NCBI RefSeq assembly: GCF_001886185.1
Contig: NZ_JXLA01000012.1
Span: 579-64,578 of the forward strand
DNA length: 64,000 nt
Origin: Enterococcus raffinosus
Lineage (GTDB): Bacteria > Bacillota > Bacilli > Lactobacillales > Enterococcaceae
Direction of reading: 5' to 3'
The notes under the pieces were generated by a model. That model did no database searches. It saw nothing but the letters and a program-made list of their open reading frames with translations, and was not told the DNA's origin. Positions 53,427-61,450 of this stretch are shown here, piece by piece. The position numbers were made by a program, and so were the translations under genes. Position 1 is the first letter of the stretch. Each line of letters starts with the position of its first letter.

Positions 53427-53442
53427 CTCGCTATGTTAAACT
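53415..53442 (+). promoter_or_regulatory. Predicted promoter of the ABC exporter operon
   Basis: TTGGCT (53415-53420) and TAAACT (53437-53442, preceded by TGT) at 16 bases. The -35 falls in the right arm of the orphan hairpin. Confidence 0.45.
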
Positions 53443-53490
53443 AAAAAGAAAAAAGTTTTTCAATCAGCTTTGTAAGTAAGGGGAGATAGA

Positions 53491-54192
53491 ATGGCTTATA
53501 TAGATGTAATTGATGAGAGCAAGCATTATAAAATGGGCGAAACAGTTATTAAAGCAAATGAGAAAATCAATTTTTCTATTGAAAAAGGCGAAGTAGCGGT
53601 GATTCTCGGACCAAGTGGTGCAGGGAAGTCTACGGTGTTAAATATTTTAGGCGGCATGGATAGCTGTGATGAGGGAAAAGTGGTGGTAGATGGCACAAAT
53701 ATTGCGGCTTTCAGTGATAAGGAATTAACCACTTACCGCCGAAATGATGTTGGTTTTGTTTTTCAATTTTATAATTTGGTTCCCAATTTAACAGCAAAAG
53801 AAAACGTTGAACTAGCTTCTCAAATCGTAGCCGACGCGATGGAGCCTGAAGCTGTGCTACGATCTGTGGGCTTGGGAGAACGGATGGATAACTTTCCTGC
53901 CCAATTATCTGGCGGGGAACAACAACGGGTTACAATTGCTCGAGCGCTAGCCAAAAGGCCAAAACTACTTTTATGTGATGAACCAACCGGCGCATTGGAT
54001 TTTGAAACTGGAAAGCAAATTTTGAAAATATTGCAGGATACTGCACGTGAAAACGGTACAACGGTCGTAATCATCACACATAATTCGGCAATCGCACCAA
54101 TGGCTGATCGAGTGATTCGAATCAATGACGCTAGGGTTCGAAGCGAAGAACTGAATGAACAGCCTCAGTCGATTGAAGATATTCAGTGGTAA
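53491..54192 (+). CDS. MacB-type ABC transporter ATP-binding protein
   Basis: 233 residues. Walker A is LGPSGAGKSTVL at ~39-50, the Q-loop is VFQFYNLVPNLTAKENV, the signature is LSGGEQQRVTIARALAKRP, Walker B is LLCDEPTGALD and the H-loop is VVIITHNSAI. This is the LolD/MacB/FtsE class that powers mechanotransmission-type exporters of peptides, lipids or antibiotics. The substrate is unknown. GGGGAGATAG precedes the ATG. It is 12 bases before its permease. Confidence 0.95.
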   Translation: MAYIDVIDESKHYKMGETVIKANEKINFSIEKGEVAVILGPSGAGKSTVLNILGGMDSCDEGKVVVDGTNIAAFSDKELTTYRRNDVGFVFQFYNLVPNLTAKENVELASQIVADAMEPEAVLRSVGLGERMDNFPAQLSGGEQQRVTIARALAKRPKLLLCDEPTGALDFETGKQILKILQDTARENGTTVVIITHNSAIAPMADRVIRINDARVRSEELNEQPQSIEDIQW

Positions 54193-54204
54193 GAGGTGAT
54201 GATC

Positions 54205-56820
54205 ATGGGGAAAGCGATACGACGTTCCAATTGGCGTGAGATCGGACAATCTAAAACGCGTTTTTTTTCAATTTTAGGGATTATTTTCTTAGGTGTCGCT
54301 TTTTATGTCGGACTGCGTGCTACAGGACCAGACATGCTGAAGACAGCCGCTAACTATTATAAAAAGCAGAACTTGGCCGATACACGTATCGTCTCTTCAA
54401 TGGGATTGACAGATAAGGATATTGATTTATTACAAGGAATAAAAGGCACGACCATAGAGGGGCGTTATTTTCAAGATATTAATCTCAGCCAAGAAAACCA
54501 GGTTTTTCGAATTTTTAGCTATGACTCTAAGCAAACGTTGAATCGTTTAGTTGTAACAGAAGGCCGTTTACCTAGAAAAGCAAATGAAATTGTACTAGAT
54601 GATTTTGCGAAAGAAAAAGGTTACGAGCTTAATAAGACATTCAATTTTGCTGCAGATGATCCATCTAACGCCTTTAAGCGACAGGAATATACTGTCGTGG
54701 GTTTTGTTAAAAGTCCAGAGTTTATTGAGAATATCTCACGTGGAAACACAACAGTCGGAAAAGGGTCGATCGATTGTTTTGCCTTTATTTTGCCAGAAAA
54801 CTTTACTCAACCAGTATTCTCAGAAGCGCTAGTCGCCTTTACGGATCTAAAAAATCAATCGGCTTACTCAAAGCAGTATGAGAAGCGATTCAAATCAGAT
54901 CAAAAGAGATTAAAAGAGCAGCTGAAACCAATTGCCACATCTAGTTTGAAGGAGAGAAAGAACCAGCAGCAAAAGCTATTAGATCAAGAAAAGGAAAACT
55001 TTCAAACACAAACAGGCATAAACATAGAGGAGCTATCACCGGAACAAGTCTTGGGATTGACCAGAATAAATCCTGAGCTGCCAAAGCAGTTGGACACACT
55101 GGAGAAACAACAGCAAAGAATCGACTCCTTACCTGCACCTGAGTACCATCTATTTGCTCGTTCTGATAATCCGGGATATAGCGAATATGAAGACAATGCC
55201 CAGCGCATTTCATCGTTAGCTTCGGTATTTCCTTGGATCTTCTTTTTAATTGCTGCTTTGGTCACACTGACGACAATGACTAGAATGGTAGAGGAAAAGC
55301 GAAATGAATTGGGGACATTTAAGGCGTTAGGGTACCGAAACGGAGAAATCGCAGAAAAATATCTGCTTTATGCTTTGTTGGCTGGGGGATTGGGCACACT
55401 GTTAGGACTGGGGATCGGTTTTTATGTATTGCCGAAAATTATCTTTAATGCCTATGGGCAGCTGTACAATTTGGAAAATGTAGTAACCCCCTGGTACTTA
55501 GAGTATACATTGATTGCTTTTGCCGTCGCTTTAGCTTGTTCAGTAGGATCGGCATGGATCGTTTTACGATATGATTTGAAGGCCACTCCTGCAATTTTAA
55601 TGCAGCCCAAAGCGCCTAAAAAGGGGAAAAGAATCTTTTTAGAGCGTGTAAAATTCATTTGGCGTCGACTCTCCTTTAGTCAAAAGGTTACTTTACGTAA
55701 TTTATTTCGTTATAAGCAGCGAATGCTCATGACCGTAATAGGAATTGCTGGCTGTATGTCGATGATTATTACGGGATTTGGTTTACGGGATTCAATCGGC
55801 GATATTGTTACACTGCAATTTGACAAGCTGTGGCATTATCAAGGGACCACGGTCTTTAAAGAGGAACCATCAGCATCAGAAGAACAGAGTTATGTCAAAC
55901 AGCTAGAAACTTTTTCTGATTTTCAGCATCATCTATTTGTTTCATTAGAGACGTTTACTGCGCAAAAAGAGGGTGTCTCAAAACAAGAAATCAGTTTATC
56001 CGTCCCTAAAGAAAAGCAGCAGCTTTCAAATTTTGTGTCTTTTAGGGAACGAAAAACAGGAAAGAACGAGACTCTTACAGATAAAGGAGTCATTATTAAT
56101 GAGAAGCTTGCCAAACTGTTTGAGATAAAAAAGGGGAATACTTTAACGATTCAATCTATCGAGGGAAAAGAATACACAGTGAAAGTAGCTGCGATAGCCG
56201 AAAACTATGTGGGACACTTTATTTATATGACACCAACGTATTATGAAAAAGTTTTTGACAAGCAGCCGACGTATAATACAGATCTTTTACTATTTAGCAA
56301 AGCTCCAAGCCAGCATAGAGAAGACCAGATGGCGAAGAAGTTAATGGAGCGTTCAGAGATCGCTAATGTAAGCTTTATGTCTAAATCTCGAGATGCGTTG
56401 AAGGATACAGTGAAAAGTCTAAATATCATCATGTGGGTATTGATTGTATCGGCCGGGTTATTGGCATTTATTGTTCTCTATAATTTAACGAATATCAATG
56501 TTTCAGAGCGTATTCGTGAATTATCGACGATCAAGGTCTTGGGATTTTACGATAATGAAGTTGTTCGGTATGTTTATCGTGAAAATATTTTGCTGACGTT
56601 CATGGGGATTGTTTTTGGCTTACTGCTGGGAAAAATCGAACATGGCTATATTTTGCAGACAGTTGAATTGGACATGACGATGTTTTCGCCGAACATTCAA
56701 CCGTTGAGTTACATTTACGCGAGTTTGATTACACTGTTTTTCACATTAGTGGTAGGCGTAATCATGTACTTTCGCTTAAAGAAAATCGATATGATCGAAG
56801 CATTGAAGGCAAATGACTAG
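54205..56820 (+). CDS. Large FtsX-type ABC transporter permease
   Basis: 871 residues. One N-terminal helix (~17-35, FFSILGIIFLGVAFYVGL) leads to an extracellular domain with a long coiled-coil stretch (~200-310, rich in Lys/Glu/Gln). Three helices of the first FtsX domain follow (SVFPWIFFLIAALVTL, LYALLAGGLGTLLGLGIGF, LIAFAVALACSVGSAWIVL). A second extracellular domain and a second three-helix FtsX set complete it. The architecture suits an exporter or cell-surface regulator, not an importer. GTG and ATG codons exist 9 and 6 bases earlier; AAGAGGTGA favours the ATG at 54205. Confidence 0.92.
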   Translation: MGKAIRRSNWREIGQSKTRFFSILGIIFLGVAFYVGLRATGPDMLKTAANYYKKQNLADTRIVSSMGLTDKDIDLLQGIKGTTIEGRYFQDINLSQENQVFRIFSYDSKQTLNRLVVTEGRLPRKANEIVLDDFAKEKGYELNKTFNFAADDPSNAFKRQEYTVVGFVKSPEFIENISRGNTTVGKGSIDCFAFILPENFTQPVFSEALVAFTDLKNQSAYSKQYEKRFKSDQKRLKEQLKPIATSSLKERKNQQQKLLDQEKENFQTQTGINIEELSPEQVLGLTRINPELPKQLDTLEKQQQRIDSLPAPEYHLFARSDNPGYSEYEDNAQRISSLASVFPWIFFLIAALVTLTTMTRMVEEKRNELGTFKALGYRNGEIAEKYLLYALLAGGLGTLLGLGIGFYVLPKIIFNAYGQLYNLENVVTPWYLEYTLIAFAVALACSVGSAWIVLRYDLKATPAILMQPKAPKKGKRIFLERVKFIWRRLSFSQKVTLRNLFRYKQRMLMTVIGIAGCMSMIITGFGLRDSIGDIVTLQFDKLWHYQGTTVFKEEPSASEEQSYVKQLETFSDFQHHLFVSLETFTAQKEGVSKQEISLSVPKEKQQLSNFVSFRERKTGKNETLTDKGVIINEKLAKLFEIKKGNTLTIQSIEGKEYTVKVAAIAENYVGHFIYMTPTYYEKVFDKQPTYNTDLLLFSKAPSQHREDQMAKKLMERSEIANVSFMSKSRDALKDTVKSLNIIMWVLIVSAGLLAFIVLYNLTNINVSERIRELSTIKVLGFYDNEVVRYVYRENILLTFMGIVFGLLLGKIEHGYILQTVELDMTMFSPNIQPLSYIYASLITLFFTLVVGVIMYFRLKKIDMIEALKAND

Positions 56821-56825
56821 TATAA

Positions 56826-56866
56826 TAAAAGATCAGTCTCATTTTTGGTGAGACTGATCTTTTATT
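56826..56866. terminator. Bidirectional terminator overlapping a coding end
   Basis: AAAAGATCAGTCTCA and its exact complement, 7-base loop. The right arm encodes the last residues of the minus-strand gene, whose stop lies at the left edge of the loop. Confidence 0.93.
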
Positions 56867-57435
56867 TGTTTGCGAACGTCATAGAGCATCTTATTTAAAT
56901 CGGCTTCTTTCTTTCGCAGCTCCACGAGGTCTTCTTTGATTTGTTTTTCCTTTTCATCTGTTTGGGGTGTGATCGCTCCGTTTAGAGAGATCCCAATGAT
57001 CGTCCCGATAAAAGTATCTAATACACGATTCAACGCATAGATAAACGATTCTCCTTGAGGAATGCTCAAAGCAATCAAAAGCATCGTAGCGATCGCAGAA
57101 ATAATTCCTGAATTATTATTGAGCCCATCCGAGATTACGATGACTAAAATTACCAGCAGGGGGAGTAAAAATAATTCAACATAAAAATCATTTTTAAAAA
57201 AAGCTTGGACATAATAAAAAATCAATGCTAATAAACCGCCGAGCGAATTTCCTAGTACTCGCGAACGACCGAAGGAAATGCTTGTAGTCAAATCCTGTCG
57301 CAAGGAGAAAACCGCGGCCAAAGCAGCGATCAATGGTGATCCGCGGTCGGTCACATGGAACAAAAGAATACACAGCATAACCGCTAAAGCAGTTTTTATC
57401 GTTCGCATACCTAAACGAAAGCGACCAATTTGCAC
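56839..57435 (-). CDS. Aromatic acid exporter family protein (DUF939/FUSC-like)
   Basis: 198 residues. About five membrane helices in the first 150 residues (TIKTALAVMLCILLFHV, PLIAALAAVFSLR, LGGLLALIFYYVQ, LFLLPLLVILVIVISD, AIATMLLIALSI), including the family start IGRFRLGMRTIKTALAV. A charged coiled-coil tail (KEKQIKEDLVELRKKEADLN) is cytoplasmic. Relatives of the FUSC group are proposed exporters of aromatic acids, mostly by homology. AAGAGGGATAAA precedes the start. Its C-terminus is written in the terminator shared with the ABC exporter. Confidence 0.87.
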   Translation of the reverse strand: MQIGRFRLGMRTIKTALAVMLCILLFHVTDRGSPLIAALAAVFSLRQDLTTSISFGRSRVLGNSLGGLLALIFYYVQAFFKNDFYVELFLLPLLVILVIVISDGLNNNSGIISAIATMLLIALSIPQGESFIYALNRVLDTFIGTIIGISLNGAITPQTDEKEKQIKEDLVELRKKEADLNKMLYDVRKQIKDQSHQK

Positions 57436-57484
57436 GTTTTATCCCTCTTTCTTCTCTTTATATAGAATAGTTTAGCGGAACTTT

Positions 57485-57525
57485 GACAAAAAAACAAAAG
57501 GCATCGTCTAAGCAATGCCTTTTGT
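57485..57525 (-). terminator. Terminator of the oxidoreductase gene
   Basis: ACAAAAGGCAT pairs perfectly with ATGCCTTTTGT; on the minus strand it is followed by a T-run. Confidence 0.92.
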
Positions 57526-57535
57526 TGGAAGAAAA

Positions 57536-58492
57536 TTATTTTTGCAGCCACTTTTGCTGCATCTGATCTAAAATATCGATAACATCCTTCGTAAAGAAGA
57601 GGGATTTATTCGGAAGATCACCGTTGATCATGTTTACCATGTTTTCAATTTCGTAGTTCATGGCATTTCCTGTAAAGCCAGATTCAATCAATTCTTTTGT
57701 TCCGTCATTAAAAACAAGCTCTGCCTTATCCGCTCGTGGATATTCATCCACGGTTAAATAGGCATTTTCAAAAGCAACAATCCCTTTTTTAGGCATTTTC
57801 GCTTGGAAGGTCAGGCTAATCGTCGCTAACTCATTTTTTTGGTTTTGCAGGATCGTCACGGATTGTTCGTCCACTCCTGTTGAAAAGGGAATCATCGTTG
57901 AAGCGATAACCTCTGGTTGTTCTGATAAGAACCAGCGAGCAAAGGACACAGCGTAGGTGCCGATGTCCAGCAACGCGCCACCAGCCAAATCGGGATTGAA
58001 GAAACGATTGGTGGGGTCTGGTTCTTTGTAGCTGCCAAAGGGAGCTTGGATCATTTTTAGTTTCCCTAGTCGTCCACTATCCATCAATGTGTGAAGCTCA
58101 TGATATAAGGGCATGTTAAAGATGGTCATCGCTTCCGCTAAGATCACGTGCTGTTGTTCAGCCAATTCGATGGCTTCTTGTAATTCCTTTGCATTCATGG
58201 TGATCGCTTTCTCACAAAGGACATGCTTCTTTGCTTTCAGAGCTTGTATAATGTGTTGATAATGTTGGCGATTTGGTACCGCGATATATATAATAGAAAT
58301 ATCATCATCTGCTAACAATTCTTCGTAGCTGCCATAAGCCTTAGGCAAATCGTATTGTTTCGCAAATTCTTCGGCTTTTTCTAAAGTACGTGAGGCACAA
58401 GCAGTTAATTTACTGGTCGTTTGGTTAAAGTTTTCAGCGAAATCATGAGCGATGCCGCCAAGTCCAATGATTCCCCATTGTAAGTCAGTCAT
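57536..58492 (-). CDS. Gfo/Idh/MocA family oxidoreductase
   Basis: 318 residues. An N-terminal NAD(P)-binding fold starts WGIIGLGGIAHDFAENF. AYGSYEELLADDDISIIYIA and VPNRQHYQHIIQAL follow, then the catalytic-lysine segment, here CEKAITMNAKE where most members have EKP. The C-terminal domain includes GALLDIGTYAVSFARWFL, giving the expected GTY/H-type active-site region. The substrate (sugar, inositol or dihydrodiol type) is unknown. AGGAGGAGC lies upstream of the start on the minus strand. Confidence 0.9.
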   Translation of the reverse strand: MTDLQWGIIGLGGIAHDFAENFNQTTSKLTACASRTLEKAEEFAKQYDLPKAYGSYEELLADDDISIIYIAVPNRQHYQHIIQALKAKKHVLCEKAITMNAKELQEAIELAEQQHVILAEAMTIFNMPLYHELHTLMDSGRLGKLKMIQAPFGSYKEPDPTNRFFNPDLAGGALLDIGTYAVSFARWFLSEQPEVIASTMIPFSTGVDEQSVTILQNQKNELATISLTFQAKMPKKGIVAFENAYLTVDEYPRADKAELVFNDGTKELIESGFTGNAMNYEIENMVNMINGDLPNKSLFFTKDVIDILDQMQQKWLQK

Positions 58493-58675
58493 AATGCTCC
58501 TCCTAGTGTTCGTTTGAGCTTTTAATTTCGGTTTTACTGAAAGTTAAAAAAAAATCGAAATAAGCGTCAAGCTTTGTTCAAAGTATAGCAGTAAATATTA
58601 AAATATTTCAATCCATTTGCCAAAGGACTGTATTTTTTCTAAAAATTCAGTAGAATAAGAGAGGAGGGATTTTTC

Positions 58676-59209
58676 GTGAATCAAATTTATTTGGATTTAG
58701 TGATGAGTGCAATTTTTGAACAATTTCATACCGAACAAGATTTTTATCAGGATTATTTAGGCGTCAATGAGGTTCAATGGCAGCAATGGAAAGCGGGACA
58801 GAATAATCTATCTCCCGAGGCGAATCAAAAGATTAAAAATCTTTTTAGTGATTACGAATGGATGTTAAGTCAAAAGGTCATTCGACAAACCTTTTTGTTC
58901 CCCGAAAAACGTCCAACTGCAGTTGCAGAATATCGTGAAATGAAAACGATCGTTGCACAGAAATGGATCGCCAGCGGATTAGCTCAAGTGGAGATGATTC
59001 CGTTTAAAAATAAAAATGAAGAAGAGAACCATGATTTTATCGACTTGCGCGTAACGATTGATTATGATAATTGGGGTTATAGTGATATACTAAGCTTTCG
59101 TTTACCCGCTCATATTCAAAATCAAATTGCCAGTGCGCATAAGAAAACCGCACTGCTGGATTGGGTCAATGAGAACTTAACGGAAACCTATACGTCATTG
59201 GACGATTAA
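58676..59209 (+). CDS. Protein of unknown function upstream of the DD-carboxypeptidase
   Basis: 177 residues, no signal peptide or membrane helix. The N-terminal ~90 residues look helical and could include a helix-turn-helix-like element (QDYLGVNEVQWQQWKAGQNN, LSPEANQKIKNLFSDYEW). The C-terminal half is beta-like (FIDLRVTIDYDNWGYSDILS). I do not recognise the family. The GTG start has GAGAGGAGGGA in front. It is 16 bases before the vanY-type gene, so they are probably co-transcribed. The 183 bases upstream, divergent from the oxidoreductase, hold only a weak promoter candidate (TAGAAT near 58650). Confidence 0.75.
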   Translation: MNQIYLDLVMSAIFEQFHTEQDFYQDYLGVNEVQWQQWKAGQNNLSPEANQKIKNLFSDYEWMLSQKVIRQTFLFPEKRPTAVAEYREMKTIVAQKWIASGLAQVEMIPFKNKNEEENHDFIDLRVTIDYDNWGYSDILSFRLPAHIQNQIASAHKKTALLDWVNENLTETYTSLDD

Positions 59210-59225
59210 CGAGAGGATTTTTACA

Positions 59226-60011
59226 TTGAAAAAAACAGTAGGACTACTTTCAGTCATTATTATGTTTGGAATGACCGCCTATTCGCTTTTTTATAGTGCA
59301 CCTGCAGAAACGGATGCGAAAAAAGCGACAGCCACGACTTACTCATTCGAAAAAAAGACGACATCGTCAAAAAAGAAAAATGCTGTGCAAAAAGCATTGC
59401 CTGATTCGAATGCAAAGGACTGGAATCTTGTCTTGGTAGGTCCTAAAAACAAAATTGAAAATGAAGTCGCTGAAAGTCAGTTAGCTACACTGTCAGATAA
59501 TAGTCATCAAGTAGACAGTCGGATCGCCGCAGATTACGAAGACTTTTCCGAAGCTGCAACGAAAGCTGGTTTTCCCTTGGTCATTATTTCTGCTTTCCGA
59601 TCGGTAGAATCTCAAAAAGAAGTATTTGATACGAACGTGAATGGCTTAGTGAGTGGAAATGGAATGACCGAAGAAGAGGCAATTGCTAAAACTAAGGAAA
59701 CCATCACAGAACCTGGCTATAGTGAGCATCATACAGGACTGGCTGTCGATATCGTTGATCAAGATTGGTACAATACCTATCAAACACAGGTACTGGATGC
59801 TTCCTATGGGGATCAGCCAGGAGCTAAATGGATCGCTGAAAATGCACCAAAATATGGTTTTATCATTCGTTATCCAAAGGATCGGCAAGATATTACCGGC
59901 ATTACTTATGAACCTTGGCATATTCGCTATGTTGGTAAGGAAAATGCAGAGTATATCACTAAGCACGACCTAACTTTGGAAGAGTTTTTGAAACAGTTGT
60001 CAGCCAAGTAA
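59226..60011 (+). CDS. D-alanyl-D-alanine carboxypeptidase (VanY/M15B type)
   Basis: Trims the terminal D-Ala from peptidoglycan stem peptides. 261 residues. An N-terminal hydrophobic segment (~4-24) acts as anchor or signal, then a Lys/Thr-rich linker, then an M15B zinc peptidase: ISAFRSVESQKEVF, GYSEHHTGLAVDIVD with H168 and D175, and EPWHIRYVG with H232 as zinc ligands. The TTG start has GAGAGGA upstream. There are no van resistance genes around it, so it is a housekeeping enzyme and no evidence of glycopeptide resistance. Confidence 0.92.
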   Translation: MKKTVGLLSVIIMFGMTAYSLFYSAPAETDAKKATATTYSFEKKTTSSKKKNAVQKALPDSNAKDWNLVLVGPKNKIENEVAESQLATLSDNSHQVDSRIAADYEDFSEAATKAGFPLVIISAFRSVESQKEVFDTNVNGLVSGNGMTEEEAIAKTKETITEPGYSEHHTGLAVDIVDQDWYNTYQTQVLDASYGDQPGAKWIAENAPKYGFIIRYPKDRQDITGITYEPWHIRYVGKENAEYITKHDLTLEEFLKQLSAK

Positions 60012-60020
60012 GGAGCTACT

Positions 60021-60635
60021 ATGCCTAAAAAAATCTACAAAAAACGAAAGACCAAAACTTCGATCCCGCTAATTTTTGCGGGAGTCTTAGTTATTGGGTT
60101 AGCTTTCGTTTTTTCTTTACATACATTATCTGATTTTGGGGTTGAGAAAGAGCAACAGGAAGAAACTTTGTCCCGTCAGGATTTCATTGATCAGTTGGTC
60201 CCACATGCGAAAGAGCTGCAGCAGGGATATGGTGTTTTACCTAGTATTATTTTAGGTCAAGCCATTCTAGAGTCCAATTGGGGGCAATCTCAGCTTGCCA
60301 GTCAATATAAAAATCTTTTTGGGATCAAAGCATCAGGGAATCAACCAAAAGTCAGTTTAGAAACAAAAGAATATGTGAATGAGCAATGGATCACCATTCA
60401 AGGAGAATTCAAGGTGTATAATTCTTGGAATGAATCCTTAGATGATCATACGATGCTTTTTGTTAACGGAACGAATTGGGATCCCAAACTTTATGCCGGT
60501 GTACTGACGGCTACGGATTATCGCCAGGCCGCTCAGGCGCTTCAATCTGCTGGCTATGCGACCGATCCAGATTACGCGAGTAAGATTATCAGTGTCATCG
60601 AAACATATAACTTGGAGCAGTACGATCATTCATAG
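60021..60635 (+). CDS. GH73 endo-beta-N-acetylglucosaminidase
   Basis: 204 residues. A basic start (KKIYKKRKTKTS) and one membrane helix (~15-34) are followed by an extracellular GH73/LytG-type domain. The catalytic Glu is E84 in AILESNWGQSQLASQYKNLF, followed by GIKASGNQ and FKVYNSWNESLDDHTMLFV. There is no LysM or SH3 repeat, so it is probably tethered to the membrane. It cleaves glycan strands of peptidoglycan. It is 9 bases after the DD-carboxypeptidase gene, a sensible wall-remodelling pair. Confidence 0.92.
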   Translation: MPKKIYKKRKTKTSIPLIFAGVLVIGLAFVFSLHTLSDFGVEKEQQEETLSRQDFIDQLVPHAKELQQGYGVLPSIILGQAILESNWGQSQLASQYKNLFGIKASGNQPKVSLETKEYVNEQWITIQGEFKVYNSWNESLDDHTMLFVNGTNWDPKLYAGVLTATDYRQAAQALQSAGYATDPDYASKIISVIETYNLEQYDHS

Positions 60636-60674
60636 TAAAATTAACTTATGAAGTTGATTGGGAGATGAGTTTGA

Positions 60675-61361
60675 ATGGCAGATAAATATGTACCTGAAAT
60701 TATGACTGAATTACGTCAAGATATCGTTCGTGTACCGAAAGTAATTAAAAATGCGTCAGGGATCAGCATCTTTGGCAAATTGATTCGTTCGATCATTTTT
60801 ACGACAGATATCGCGATTATTCGAAACACGGATGCGGATGCAGTAATTGCTGTTTATCCTTTTACGCCGCATCCAGCAATCACGAAAAGTATTATTGAAG
60901 CAGCGGATATCCCAGTGTTTTCTGGTGTTGCGGGTGGACTGACTCACGGAGCACGCTCCGCCTACATGGGAATGTTTGCGGAATCACAAGGAAGCTTAGG
61001 TGTGGTAGTCAATGGACCGACGCCTGTAGAGACGATTCAAGCAATTTATGACGTTGTGGATGTTCCGGTAATCGCTACGGTCACTTCAAAGTATTCTAAA
61101 ATTGAAGAAAAGCTTGCTGCTGGGGTGGAGATTATTAATATCAGCGCTGGTAAAGATACTGTAGAAGCTGTTAAGCATTTCAGAAAAACTTATCCAGAAC
61201 TGCCAATTATTGCGACTGGTGGTCCAGATGAGGAAACGATCGAAGCAACGATTGAAGCGGGGGCCAATGCTATCACTTACACGCCACCTTCAAACGGTGT
61301 GTTGTTCAGTAAAAAGATGGAAAAATACCGTAAGATGGAATACGATGAAGATCATCAATAG
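60675..61361 (+). CDS. TIM-barrel protein of unknown activity
   Basis: 228 residues. Repeated beta-alpha units end in glycine-rich phosphate-binding loops (IINISAGKDTVEAV, IIATGGPDEETIEATIEAGA, TYTPPSNG), which points to a (beta/alpha)8 barrel binding a phosphorylated ligand. The start region is VPKVIKNASGISIFGKLIRS, followed by VYPFTPHPAITKSIIEAADI. I recall relatives named only 'hydrolase'. GGGAGATGAG precedes the ATG. It is 39 bases after the glucosaminidase and may share its transcript; a strong terminator follows. Confidence 0.78.
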   Translation: MADKYVPEIMTELRQDIVRVPKVIKNASGISIFGKLIRSIIFTTDIAIIRNTDADAVIAVYPFTPHPAITKSIIEAADIPVFSGVAGGLTHGARSAYMGMFAESQGSLGVVVNGPTPVETIQAIYDVVDVPVIATVTSKYSKIEEKLAAGVEIINISAGKDTVEAVKHFRKTYPELPIIATGGPDEETIEATIEAGANAITYTPPSNGVLFSKKMEKYRKMEYDEDHQ

Positions 61362-61402
61362 AACAGTTGTCAAAAACTAGTAATGGTTTTTGACAGCTGT
61401 TT
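61361..61402 (+). terminator. Terminator of the envelope gene cluster
   Basis: AACAGTTGTCAAAAAC pairs with GTTTTTGACAGCTGTT (one G-U), then T-rich. Confidence 0.92.
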
Positions 61403-61450
61403 TTAGTTTCATTTAAGTTAGCTTTGAGATACTCATTCTAAGAGAAATGA

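Noticed and set aside
59226-60011. VanY as evidence of a vancomycin resistance cluster
   Set aside because: No vanHAX, vanS/R or VanX-like gene is nearby, and M15B carboxypeptidases are common housekeeping wall enzymes.
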